Source of the DNA: DAIPKP01 sp964545875
Lineage (GTDB): Bacteria; Synergistota; Synergistia; Synergistales; Aminiphilaceae
Direction of reading: 5' to 3'
Length of the DNA: 64,000 nt
Assembly: GCA_964545875.1 (NCBI GenBank)
Contig: CAZJHH010000002.1
Span: forward strand, 124,001-188,000
The notes under the pieces were generated by a model that saw only the letters and a program-made list of their open reading frames with translations, ran no database searches and was not told the origin of the DNA. A program made the position numbers and the translations under genes. Positions 36,379 to 44,832 of the stretch are shown one piece after another. The first letter of the stretch is position 1, and every line of letters starts with the position of its first letter.

Positions 36379-37312
36379 GATTTTTTCTTTCTTGGAGCAG
36401 GGACTCCACAAAGGTTTCGGGGGAAAAAAGCTCCAAATCTCCCTGTCCTTCGCCAAAGCCAAGGTAACGTACGGGAAGCTGCAGTTCTTTGACGATGGAG
36501 AGGAGTACTCCCCCCTTGGCGGTGTTATCAAATTTTGTGAGAATAACCCCCGTGAGAGGAACACATTCGCAAAAAGCCTCGGCCTGCTTTAAACCGTTTT
36601 GTCCCGTCATCGTGTCCAGTACGAGAAGTGTTTCCACAGAGCCAGCTTCGCGAAGGGCGATACGGTGTATTTTCCCCAGCTCCGCCATAAGGTTCTGTTT
36701 GTTATGGAGTCGCCCTGCGGTGTCCGCGATTACCGGAGATAGTTCTTTCGACGCCTTTGACGCCTGAAGCGCATCGAAGAGAACTGCTCCGGGATCGCTT
36801 CCGTAGGGTTGTGCGATAACCCGGGAAAAAGTTCGCTCCCCCCATATCTTCAGCTGATCAATGGCTGCTGCACGGAAAGTGTCGCAGGCTGCGAGAATGG
36901 GCGTATTCCCGGTTCTGTGTAATATTTGGGCGAGCTTTCCTGCGGTAGTGGTTTTACCGGAACCGTTAATCCCCACAAGAAGTATTACCGGAGGATTCTC
37001 CGGAGGATGTGAGAGACGGAGCTCCGCTCCCATGAGAGGAACTTCCTTGAAGAAAGAGAGAAGTACTCGGGCAAACTCCTCCTGAAGCTCCGATCCTCGG
37101 GTCAGCTTTTTTGTTTTTGCGGTATTCCGAAGCTTCTGGATGATCTCCTCTACCACATGAACACCCACGTCACCAAGAAGAAGGGTCTCTTCAAGATCTT
37201 CCCAGAAAGATTCTTCCAGGTCTTTTCGAGAAAAGAGCGAAGAGATTCCTCCCATCCATTTTTGTGTGACATTATTCAAAAAACTCTTGCTTAATTTGTT
37301 CCACAACCCCAT
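36368..37312 (-). CDS. ftsY: Signal recognition particle receptor FtsY
   Basis: SRP-family GTPase that docks SRP-bound ribosomes at the membrane. The 314-residue protein is a compact NG domain with little of the acidic A domain. GTPase motifs are GINGSGKTTT (G1), DTFRAAAIDQL, DTAGRL (G3) and ILTKFDNTAKGG (G4 region). A GGAGG ribosome site precedes it. SMC, often adjacent in other bacteria, is not here. Confidence 0.96.
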   Translation of the reverse strand: MGLWNKLSKSFLNNVTQKWMGGISSLFSRKDLEESFWEDLEETLLLGDVGVHVVEEIIQKLRNTAKTKKLTRGSELQEEFARVLLSFFKEVPLMGAELRLSHPPENPPVILLVGINGSGKTTTAGKLAQILHRTGNTPILAACDTFRAAAIDQLKIWGERTFSRVIAQPYGSDPGAVLFDALQASKASKELSPVIADTAGRLHNKQNLMAELGKIHRIALREAGSVETLLVLDTMTGQNGLKQAEAFCECVPLTGVILTKFDNTAKGGVLLSIVKELQLPVRYLGFGEGQGDLELFSPETFVESLLQERKNHVA

Positions 37313-37450
37313 AATGATTCCTCCTTAAAGGGTTTGCGTTTTTTGAGGCAGAAACATCCCGTAATCCTTCGGGGGGACAAAATGTTACGAATTCTCTTTT
37401 CAGGAGTTCCGTATAACAGGGTGCTTTCCTCCTAATTCATAGGGAAAGAC

Positions 37451-38965
37451 TTATTTTTCCTGAGGATTCTTTCCTCTGGGAGGCTTGTTTTGTCCGGGAG
37501 CATCTTTTGAATCCCCTGTTTGGGGAGAGTTTTTTCGGGGTCGTCGTCTTCGCTTGCGTTGAGATGCAGCGCGTTCGCCCTCCTTTTTTTCCGAAAAGGG
37601 AACTGGCTTGGATTCAGACGTTTTTTCCCGTACCCGGGTTTCAGGGGAAGCCTTTTTCTCCTCTCCAGATCCCGAGGAGAATACCTTGGAACTCTCGGAA
37701 GAAGAGAGGTTGGGGGTTCTTTTTTTCGCGGTAGCTCCCTCCGGCAGGACTGCCGCTGGAGTTCCCCTCTTTCTCCGGGATCCTCGGTTCTTTCGGGATT
37801 CTCCGGAGGTTTTCTGTTTTTCTTGAGAGGAGGATTCTTCCTTTTTATCCGGAGCACTCCCGGTTCCTAGAGATTTTCCCTGGGGAGATCTCTTCCTGCG
37901 CTGCAGTTTTTTCTTGGGTTGATCCTTCTTTAAAGATGCCTCCGCAGACTCGGGAGAAGCTTCTGCAGATTTTCGCTCGACGTTTTCCTGAGGATCCCGG
38001 GAAGCCTTCCGAGGTTTCTCCATCTCCACCGGAGCTGAAAGCGTTCGTGAATTTTTGCGGGATGGGGGGGGAGAGTCACTTTCCCAAGCCTTCCCCTCCT
38101 GAATCACCGTGCAGAATTCGGCATATTTATCCACGGGAATAACAATTTCTTTTCCCATACCAAAAATCCGTACGGATTGGGAGGCGATGTCCACTCCCGA
38201 GAGAATGTACGTCGATTCCGGGCCTCGTATTTTTGTTCCTGGATTGGGAAGCTGGTCCCATAAATCTTTATACATGAAATGTTCGTAAGACATACAGCAC
38301 ATAAGTCTGCCGCAAATTCCAGAAATTTTTGTGGGATTCAGCGCAAGGTTTTGTTCTTTCACCATACGAATGCAAATGGGAGCAAACTGATGAAGCCAGT
38401 AGCTGCAGCAACACTGTCTGCCGCAAGAGGCAAGACCTCCCACCACTCGAGCTTCGTCGCGAATCCCTATCTGGCGAAGTTCTATACGGGTTTTGAATTC
38501 TCTCGCCAAATCTCGGACATAGGAACGGAAATCCACTCTATCTTCCGAAGTGAAGTACAGAAAAAGTTTTTTCTTTCCCAAGAGAAATTCCGCATCCACA
38601 AGCTTCATGGCAAGGTCGTGTTTTCTCAAAATTTTTCTGGCGGTGGAAAGAATTTCCGCTTCGTCCTCTTCAAGAGAGGCACGTTCTTCCAAAAGCTCTC
38701 CCGATGCGTGACCGATAAAATCCACCTTTTGGATGGTGTTTTCCTGAAGATGATTTTGCCCGGCATCTTTTCGGGAAGTATGTTTCTTTTCCCGTTCCTT
38801 CGGGCAAGAGATGTCTTCCTGAGCTTTACCGATAACCACTACAAGCTCTTCCCCACGATCCGTCTGAGCATGAATGTGCGTCCCCCTTTCAAGAGGTTCT
38901 TCGCCTTCGAAAGAAAGATAGCCCAGAAAACGGGGTTTACCATATATTATCAAATACTTCTCCAA
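37451..38965 (-). CDS. ricT: PSP1-domain protein RicT (YaaT) with long charged C-terminal tail
   Basis: Residues 1 to about 295 form the RicT/YaaT PSP1 domain, which in Bacillus is part of the Fe-S-containing RicAFT complex that tunes RNase Y. Conserved cysteines occur in SCGRQCCC and CGRLMCCMSYEH. The remaining 200 residues are a disordered tail rich in Lys, Arg, Ser, Glu and Pro, roughly doubling the usual size. Position after holB repeats the Bacillus tmk-yaaR-holB-yaaT order. It overlaps holB by 29 bases. Confidence 0.92.
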   Translation of the reverse strand: MEKYLIIYGKPRFLGYLSFEGEEPLERGTHIHAQTDRGEELVVVIGKAQEDISCPKEREKKHTSRKDAGQNHLQENTIQKVDFIGHASGELLEERASLEEDEAEILSTARKILRKHDLAMKLVDAEFLLGKKKLFLYFTSEDRVDFRSYVRDLAREFKTRIELRQIGIRDEARVVGGLASCGRQCCCSYWLHQFAPICIRMVKEQNLALNPTKISGICGRLMCCMSYEHFMYKDLWDQLPNPGTKIRGPESTYILSGVDIASQSVRIFGMGKEIVIPVDKYAEFCTVIQEGKAWESDSPPPSRKNSRTLSAPVEMEKPRKASRDPQENVERKSAEASPESAEASLKKDQPKKKLQRRKRSPQGKSLGTGSAPDKKEESSSQEKQKTSGESRKNRGSRRKRGTPAAVLPEGATAKKRTPNLSSSESSKVFSSGSGEEKKASPETRVREKTSESKPVPFSEKKEGERAASQRKRRRRPRKNSPQTGDSKDAPGQNKPPRGKNPQEK

Positions 38966-39617
38966 AAGAATAATCCTCCTTAGTAATCAGGTAAAACATG
39001 TCATCGAAAAGAGGTTTTGTAAGCCATCCTTTTTCGAGAAATCTTTCCAAAAGATGTTTTTCCATCTTTTGAAAAGCCTGATCGTCTTTTTTTAACGTTA
39101 AATGAATTGCGCTCTTTTCTTCGAGAAAAAGATGTTTTTTTTCGCTCTCCCGGGTGTGTTTATGGAGGGAGAAGCTCCATACTCTACTTTCCAAGGTGGG
39201 AAGCAAAGGACGTCCGGAATGAAGAAAAACGAGAAAGCTATATTCCGGAGGTTCTTCGGTTATTTTCAGCAAGCTATGAGCTCCGGCCGGAGAAAGGGCA
39301 TCGCCATGACAGATAATTCCTACCCTATACTCCAAAGAGCGGGGAAAGAGGGAAAGTTCTCCCGCAAGGTAGCGGCAAGAATCAATTCCCGGTGGGCGCA
39401 CGGGGTCACCTATTACATAGATATCTGAAGAGATCGGAGGAGAGGGTGCCAAGAGATCTCTCTCTAGAAAAAAATTCTGGAGCACCCGAAGAAAGTTTTC
39501 CGTTTCTTCCTCGGGTATTTCGAAGGCCACTGCGTGAGCCATGCGATTTTGTCTCCAGGCAGTGACGAAACGGTTCCAGTCCGGCTTTTCGTTTAGATCA
39601 TCAAGGAAATAAGACAT
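38937..39617 (-). CDS. holB: DNA polymerase III delta-prime-like clamp loader subunit lacking a P-loop
   Basis: At 226 residues it is much shorter than typical delta-prime (about 330). The AAA fold is recognisable from AGAHSLLKITEEPPEYSFLV and TLESRVWSF, which correspond to the LLKxLEEPP and SRC motifs. The Walker A loop and zinc-binding cysteines are absent, and the C-terminal collar domain is reduced. E. coli delta-prime also does not bind ATP, so it may still work in the clamp loader. Placement between yaaR and ricT supports the call. Confidence 0.82.
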   Translation of the reverse strand: MSYFLDDLNEKPDWNRFVTAWRQNRMAHAVAFEIPEEETENFLRVLQNFFLERDLLAPSPPISSDIYVIGDPVRPPGIDSCRYLAGELSLFPRSLEYRVGIICHGDALSPAGAHSLLKITEEPPEYSFLVFLHSGRPLLPTLESRVWSFSLHKHTRESEKKHLFLEEKSAIHLTLKKDDQAFQKMEKHLLERFLEKGWLTKPLFDDMFYLITKEDYSFGEVFDNIW

Positions 39618-40030
39618 CCCTTCACCTCATCCAGGAGCTTGGAAAGCCTACTTCTCTCCCCGGCTTTCACGAGAACCGCTTCGATCTCGTCAAGAAGGGC
39701 CTCGGTTTTTTCAATCGTTATGTATACGGATCTGTTCGTTCTTCGCCACTTGTAATCTTTTCGCAACTTGAATCTCTCCTCGGCCTTAAAAAGCAAAAGA
39801 CATACCGCCTCGCGATATTTTGCAAGGAGGGTTTTCGAAGGGAACAGGAAGAGTTGCCGGGAAAGAGTATCCACTTCCTGGAGAAGAACTTCGATTTCCG
39901 AGCTGGAGAAAACCGAGTCGAAGGTCTTCGAAGAGGCTGGTTCTGAAGCGATGTTTTCCCGGGATCCTTTTGGAAACACAGTCCTTTGGGGATCCCCTTT
40001 TTCTTCACCCTTTCGTCGTTGAATTCTCAA
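39593..40030 (-). CDS. YaaR-family (DUF327) protein
   Basis: A 145-residue protein of the YaaR family, of unknown function, found next to tmk and holB in many bacteria. The conserved part is the C-terminal half with LLAKYREAVCLLL, then KLRKDYKWRR and LLDEIEAVL. The start is most likely a TTG at 40030: it overlaps the tmk stop as TTGA and has AAAGG eight bases upstream, whereas an ATG at 40072 has no such support. Confidence 0.82.
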   Translation of the reverse strand: MRIQRRKGEEKGDPQRTVFPKGSRENIASEPASSKTFDSVFSSSEIEVLLQEVDTLSRQLFLFPSKTLLAKYREAVCLLLFKAEERFKLRKDYKWRRTNRSVYITIEKTEALLDEIEAVLVKAGERSRLSKLLDEVKGCLISLMI

Positions 40031-40635
40031 AGGAGGAGCCTTTCCCGTATGGTTTTTTGGGTAGCTTCCCACACGGCATGAGGAGGAAGAGAGGCATCAA
40101 TTCTTACAATCCGGGATCGATGCTGCTGGTATAGCAACTCGTAGCGTTTTGCCACATTTTCGAGAAAGCCTATTCCTCGAGATTCAATGACATCCAGGGA
40201 GTCCCGAGCCGAAATTCGCTGAAGGCCAATCTCCGGAGGAAGGGCGTAAAAAATCGTAAGGTCCGGCACGGGAAAGGAAAAGAACTCGGATAGAATGCGC
40301 ATGAGTTCTTCCGACGAAGGAGCTTTCCCGAGCTGATACGCTTCGGTGGAATCGGTATAACGCTCACAAACCACGAGAGATCCCCGTTCAAGAAAGGGAA
40401 GAAGCACTCTTTTAAGATGTTCGTTGCGATCTGCGAAAAAAAGAAGCAACTCACTTTCCCCGTCAAGTCCGGGAGTACCGAGAAGAACATTTTTCAGGGC
40501 TTTTCCTCCGGGCCATCCTCCAGGTTCCCGGGTTACCAGGAACTCGGAGGTCATATGTTCTTCAAGAAAACAAGAAATATTCTTGAGCTGCGTGCTTTTG
40601 CCACAGCCATCGATACCTTCCAGTGTAATAAACAT
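40027..40635 (-). CDS. tmk: Thymidylate kinase
   Basis: Phosphorylates dTMP to dTDP. It is 202 residues with the N-terminal ITLEGIDGCGKST P-loop at about residues 3-15, TREPGG, and a CERYTDST substrate motif. It heads the tmk-yaaR-holB-ricT group and has a GGAGG ribosome site. Confidence 0.96.
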   Translation of the reverse strand: MFITLEGIDGCGKSTQLKNISCFLEEHMTSEFLVTREPGGWPGGKALKNVLLGTPGLDGESELLLFFADRNEHLKRVLLPFLERGSLVVCERYTDSTEAYQLGKAPSSEELMRILSEFFSFPVPDLTIFYALPPEIGLQRISARDSLDVIESRGIGFLENVAKRYELLYQQHRSRIVRIDASLPPHAVWEATQKTIRERLLL

Positions 40636-40682
40636 GGAGACTTTCCTTCCTCCCCATTTTTCATGGCAAACATTAAAAATAG

Positions 40683-42500
40683 CTACTTTTTCTTTTGTAT
40701 CTGAAGTTCTTTTCGAAGTAGCCCTTCCACATAGTAGTTGGTGCGAAAAATTTTCATGAGATCCTTTTCATTCTTCGAAGCAATAATGTTACTGAGGAGA
40801 GGATGTTCATCGTCTTCATCCTTTTTGGAAGAATCGTTCGGAAGGATGAGCTCCACGATAATTTCATTGTTGGACTCCATGACGTCAAGCTCCTGAAGGA
40901 ACTGATCCATGGAGGTAATGCTTTTCCACCCTTCAAGAATAGCGTCTTGTTCCATTTCAGCTATGCCTCCCCCTCGAACAATCACCTCACAAGACCCCTC
41001 GTAATCTTCGGGGATTTTAAGCGTAACCTCTCGTTGAAAAGGTCTACCCCGGTGAGGGCGGAGAGTAAATTCTACCTTGAGATCCTGTCCCGCTTCCACG
41101 GTGCTTTCAGGAATCTTGATATCCTCCACATAGAGAATGCGAGGACTCTCAGACATTTCCACTTCCACGGAGAATCCGAGAGGAAAGATGTTGAGGAAAG
41201 GGTTTGTTGTAAAGACCCGAATAAAATTCTGCACATCCTTAAGTGCATCTCGGGCCAGGTCTTTTTCGGAGAAAAACATATCTTCTCGTTGCCATCCGGA
41301 AAACCCGGAAGCTTTATCCACTTTCAATGTAACAAGGGCGGTTCCCTCTCCTCTTCTTCCCCAGAGATTGTCCAGCATACCGAGCAAAGCAGCTTCGGAA
41401 ATTCCCGAGATGAGATAGGGATCGTGAACGACGTGAAAACGCTTTTTTACCACGATTTCCTCTCGAGGGAGCTTAATCGTTATTTCAAAAGAAACCGAGG
41501 GCGCAAAAGTGCCGAAAATCCCTCCCACTCCCTGAGAGGTATCTCGGGTCATAATTCCTATAATAGGCCCCATACTTCCAAGTTTGAACGGGGTCGCTAC
41601 GCTCGGAATAATGCTGTGGATATATGCGGTAGTGACAGGGTATGCGACAAACCCTCGATTGAGAAAAGGGTGTGCAAAGGCTAAAAATCGGTTTTCCCCG
41701 TCTATTGCCGAAACGGTTCCAATAGCTCCCAAGGAGATATCTCCCCAGGCAAGGAGTGCACCCATGGCTTTTCCCGGAGTCAGAGAGGTTTCGTAGGATG
41801 CGGGGGGGACGGAGTGCACGTCGAAAAGCCCCTTCTCTATGCGCAGAGAAAAACGCTTCTCTAACTCCTCTAGGCTTCTGGAGCTGAATCCATCCCCCTG
41901 GAGGATCTGAAAACGAGATTCCACTTCTTGAAGAAGGATGTCTTCCGAAAAAATTTCATCCTTACTGAATGGAGTGAAGTCGCAGGATGCCAGGGAGATG
42001 GGGTTTCCCAGGAAAGCCGCAGGGTTTTTGGGATGCTCCCCCTCCCATATGTGTAGCATGTCCTCCATGGAGGTGACCAGAGCAAATCGATGGTCGCTGA
42101 ATTCCCAACCGTATCCGATGGCTCCGAGAAGTTTCCCCTCCACATAAACCGGGCTCCCGCTCATGCCAGAGGCGATGCCTCCCAAAGAATCGGCCAGGGG
42201 CCCGAAAGCCTGCACCAGAATGAGATAATGCGGTTTGTCCTTCCGGGATATGATACTGACGATTCTCACGGGAATGTTTTCTACGGAAGTCCCGGAAATT
42301 ACAGTTTTCAGAATACCTTCCATGCCAGGACGGATTTCCGAAACTTTGATGAGAGGCGTTTCGGGGACGAAAGAAGACGCCCCTCCCCTGCCCCCTCCCT
42401 CAGTTTGAAGGGGAAGAACGAGAGAAAACAAAAGAACTCCAAGAAAGAGCTGCAGCACTTGAAAAGGTGTTTTTTTAGCAATTACGAGTTTTTTTTCCAA
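40683..42500 (-). CDS. SpoIVB-type S55 peptidase-domain protein
   Basis: A 605-residue secreted or anchored protein with an N-terminal hydrophobic segment at about residues 12-31. GMSGSPVYVEGKLLGAI at residues 112-128 matches the S55 nucleophile block, and FLAFAHPF with His277 matches the histidine block. In SpoIVB the histidine block comes first, so the order is reversed. The last 300 residues contain beta-rich domains of unknown role. The start is a TTG at 42500 with GGAG eight bases upstream, overlapping prfB. Likely extracytoplasmic; substrates unknown. Confidence 0.82.
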   Translation of the reverse strand: MEKKLVIAKKTPFQVLQLFLGVLLFSLVLPLQTEGGGRGGASSFVPETPLIKVSEIRPGMEGILKTVISGTSVENIPVRIVSIISRKDKPHYLILVQAFGPLADSLGGIASGMSGSPVYVEGKLLGAIGYGWEFSDHRFALVTSMEDMLHIWEGEHPKNPAAFLGNPISLASCDFTPFSKDEIFSEDILLQEVESRFQILQGDGFSSRSLEELEKRFSLRIEKGLFDVHSVPPASYETSLTPGKAMGALLAWGDISLGAIGTVSAIDGENRFLAFAHPFLNRGFVAYPVTTAYIHSIIPSVATPFKLGSMGPIIGIMTRDTSQGVGGIFGTFAPSVSFEITIKLPREEIVVKKRFHVVHDPYLISGISEAALLGMLDNLWGRRGEGTALVTLKVDKASGFSGWQREDMFFSEKDLARDALKDVQNFIRVFTTNPFLNIFPLGFSVEVEMSESPRILYVEDIKIPESTVEAGQDLKVEFTLRPHRGRPFQREVTLKIPEDYEGSCEVIVRGGGIAEMEQDAILEGWKSITSMDQFLQELDVMESNNEIIVELILPNDSSKKDEDDEHPLLSNIIASKNEKDLMKIFRTNYYVEGLLRKELQIQKKK

Positions 42501-43583
42501 CGTAAATACTCCATAATAAAGGGTTGCAGATTTCCATCCAGCACGGATTGAACGTTTCCCATTTCATAGCCCGTACGATGGTCTTTCACGAGGGTGTAGG
42601 GATGCAGCACGTAAGAGCGGATCTGGTTTCCCCAGCTATTTTCTTTTTTTTCCCCCTGAAGAGCCTCCAATTGGTTCTGTTGTTCTTTTTTCATGCGCTC
42701 ATAGAGCCGAGATTCCAGGACTTTCATGGCGGTTTGGCGGTTCATGTGTTGCGATCGTTCGGTTTGGCATCCCACGACAATATTTGTAGGAATATGGGTA
42801 ATCCGTATGGCGGAATCCGTCATGTTGACATGCTGCCCTCCGGCACCGCTGGAGCGAAAGGTCTCAACCCTGAGATCCTCTGGCCGAATTTCCACGGAGG
42901 CTGTTTCGGGAAGCTCTGGAATTACGTCGAAAGAGGCAAAGCTCGTATGCCTGCGTTTCGCAGCATCGAAAGGAGAAATACGAACCAGGCGGTGAATGCC
43001 TCGTTCGGATCGAAGATACCCATAGGCATGCTTCCCGATAACTTGGAAAGTAACGCTTCGTAATCCTGCTTCCATATCGGGAAGATAGTCGATAAGCTTT
43101 ACCGTAAAGCCTTCTTTTTCTGCCCACCGCATATACATGCGATAGAGGATTTCTGCCCAATCCTGAGAATCAAGCCCTCCCGCTCCGGGGTGGATGCTTA
43201 CAATGGCATTACCCAGATCATGTTCATCCCGGAGGAGGAGAAGGAGCTGGCGCTGCAGGATGCCCTTTTTAAGAGCTTCTCCCCGGGAGTAAAATTCATC
43301 TTCCAATTCTTTATCGTTCTCACTTCCCAGTATTTCTCCCAAGGTTTCCATGTCTTCGAACTCTGTTATGGCGTTATCCAGAAAAGTTTTTTCCTCCTGA
43401 AGAAACGAGATTTCTTTTGTGATTTTATGAGCGTCTTCCCTTTCCCAGAAATCTCCTTCTCCCATAATTCCGAGAAGTTCTTCGCTTCTTTCGTTCAAGC
43501 GTGTTACGTCAAAGGCTGTCCTGCAGTTCCCGTAAAAGGGAGCGCAGTTCCTCCATAACTGTAGCGATGGGTATAATAGCCAC
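42482..43583 (-). CDS. prfB: Peptide chain release factor 2, expressed through +1 programmed frameshift
   Basis: RF2 recognises UGA and UAA. Translation starts at a GTG (43583) with AGGAGG seven bases upstream and reads 24 codons to CTT, followed by an in-frame TGA. Slipping +1 at CTTTGAC continues into the main frame, giving 366 residues, the usual length. The anticodon-like SPF region and the GGQHVNMTDSA peptidyl-release motif are in the main frame. The frameshift lets RF2 sense its own level. Annotation as a 338-residue protein starting at 43498 would miss the N-terminus. Confidence 0.95.
43508..43514 (-). promoter_or_regulatory. prfB programmed frameshift site CTTTGAC
   Basis: Minus-strand CTTTGAC: the CTT codon (43514-43512) is followed by the in-frame stop TGA (43511-43509) and then C, the weak-stop context used in prfB of most bacteria. 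CAGGAC occupies the place of the internal Shine-Dalgarno (AGGGGG in E. coli), three bases before CTT, but is a weaker match. Confidence 0.92.
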
Positions 43584-43732
43584 TCGAGAGCCTCCTATCA
43601 ATTGTACAGCTTTCCCAAAAACTCCGGATTCGGGGAAGTTTCGGGATCACACGAAAAGAGCTTCTTCGTGTAATATACACTGGATAAGTATAACATCGGT
43701 ATGAGCAGAACCCAAAGAAGGAGACCTTCTCC

Positions 43733-44719
43733 ATGATCGATTTTACGCCGAACCAAAAAGCCCTTGCGGCATTGCTCCTTTCCCATCCCGAAGAAATTCT
43801 TTCGGGATCCTTTCTTGCGGAAAGCCTGGGGATTTCGCGACAAGCGGTTTCCAAAAACCTGGGGATGCTCCGTAAGACCGGATTCCCCGTTTTTGCTATG
43901 GAGAGAAAAGGATATATTTTGAATAGAAAAGAGGATTCTCTCCACCCCCTCCTCCTGGAACAAGAAATACGGCACGTACTTCCTGCCAGCAAGGTCTGGT
44001 ACTTTGGATCTCTTTCAAGTACGCAAAACGTCATGAAAGATCTGGCCAAAAAAGGTGCTCCCGAGGGAAGCCTTGTGTTGGGAGAAACGCAGACCGCCGG
44101 AAAGGGACGTACCGCCCGATCCTGGCTTTCACCGCCGGGAAAGGGGCTTTATTTTTCTCTTCTCCTGAGGCCCCAGCTTCCCCCCGGACACGTACAGATC
44201 TTGAATCTCATAGCAGGGGTTGCGGTCTGCAGGGGAATTCTGCATTGTACGTCTCTTTCCTGTGTATTGAAGTGGCCCAACGATGTCCTTTGGGAAAACA
44301 AGAAGGTCTGTGGTATTCTCTCCGAAGCTGCCAGCGATTCTGACTCTATTCGTTACGCCGTAGTGGGAATAGGGATCAATGTTAATACCGACATTGAAGA
44401 CTTTCCCCCAGAAATTAGAGATTTGGCGATCTCTCTTGGCAGTATTCTCGGTAGCTCTCTTTCCCGAAAAGATCTGCTTCTTGCGGTCTACAAGGAGTTT
44501 ATGAAGGAATATGGGGTTATGTCCTCCCAAGGATCTGAAGCGTTTCTTCGCTCCTACCGGAGTCACTGTGCCACTCTGGGAAAGGAAATTTCCCTTTCTT
44601 TTCAAGGAGAGCCTCTCCGAGGCAGAGCGGAGGATATTACAGAGGAAGGATCTCTGGTGGTAAATATACATGGAGAACGAAGAACGTTCCACTCCGGAGA
44701 AGTGCGGCATCTTCGTTAG
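43733..44719 (+). CDS. birA: Biotin-[acetyl-CoA-carboxylase] ligase / biotin operon repressor BirA
   Basis: A 328-residue bifunctional BirA. Residues about 20-60 form the winged helix-turn-helix (LAESLGISRQAVSKNLGMLR). The ligase domain has SLSSTQNVMK, the biotinyl-adenylate loop GKGRTARSW, and LKWPNDVLW with the catalytic lysine region KVCGIL. A C-terminal SH3-like domain follows. It biotinylates carboxylase subunits and may repress biotin genes. Divergent from prfB. Confidence 0.95.
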   Translation: MIDFTPNQKALAALLLSHPEEILSGSFLAESLGISRQAVSKNLGMLRKTGFPVFAMERKGYILNRKEDSLHPLLLEQEIRHVLPASKVWYFGSLSSTQNVMKDLAKKGAPEGSLVLGETQTAGKGRTARSWLSPPGKGLYFSLLLRPQLPPGHVQILNLIAGVAVCRGILHCTSLSCVLKWPNDVLWENKKVCGILSEAASDSDSIRYAVVGIGINVNTDIEDFPPEIRDLAISLGSILGSSLSRKDLLLAVYKEFMKEYGVMSSQGSEAFLRSYRSHCATLGKEISLSFQGEPLRGRAEDITEEGSLVVNIHGERRTFHSGEVRHLR

Positions 44720-44832
44720 GAAAGCGGTGTGAAAATTCAAAGATGCCTTGATAAACGAGAAAGGGGCCTTGTCTTGGAAATCGTCTGAGCGAGGGCCTGG
44801 AAAAGCTTTTCTTAGGGAAGGGAGGTGAAATC

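Noticed and set aside
37313..37450. An AGGAGG followed by a 42-codon open frame from CTG in the ricT-ftsY gap
   Set aside because: CTG starts are rare, the peptide looks random, and the G-rich run may be part of a local hairpin with CTCCT.
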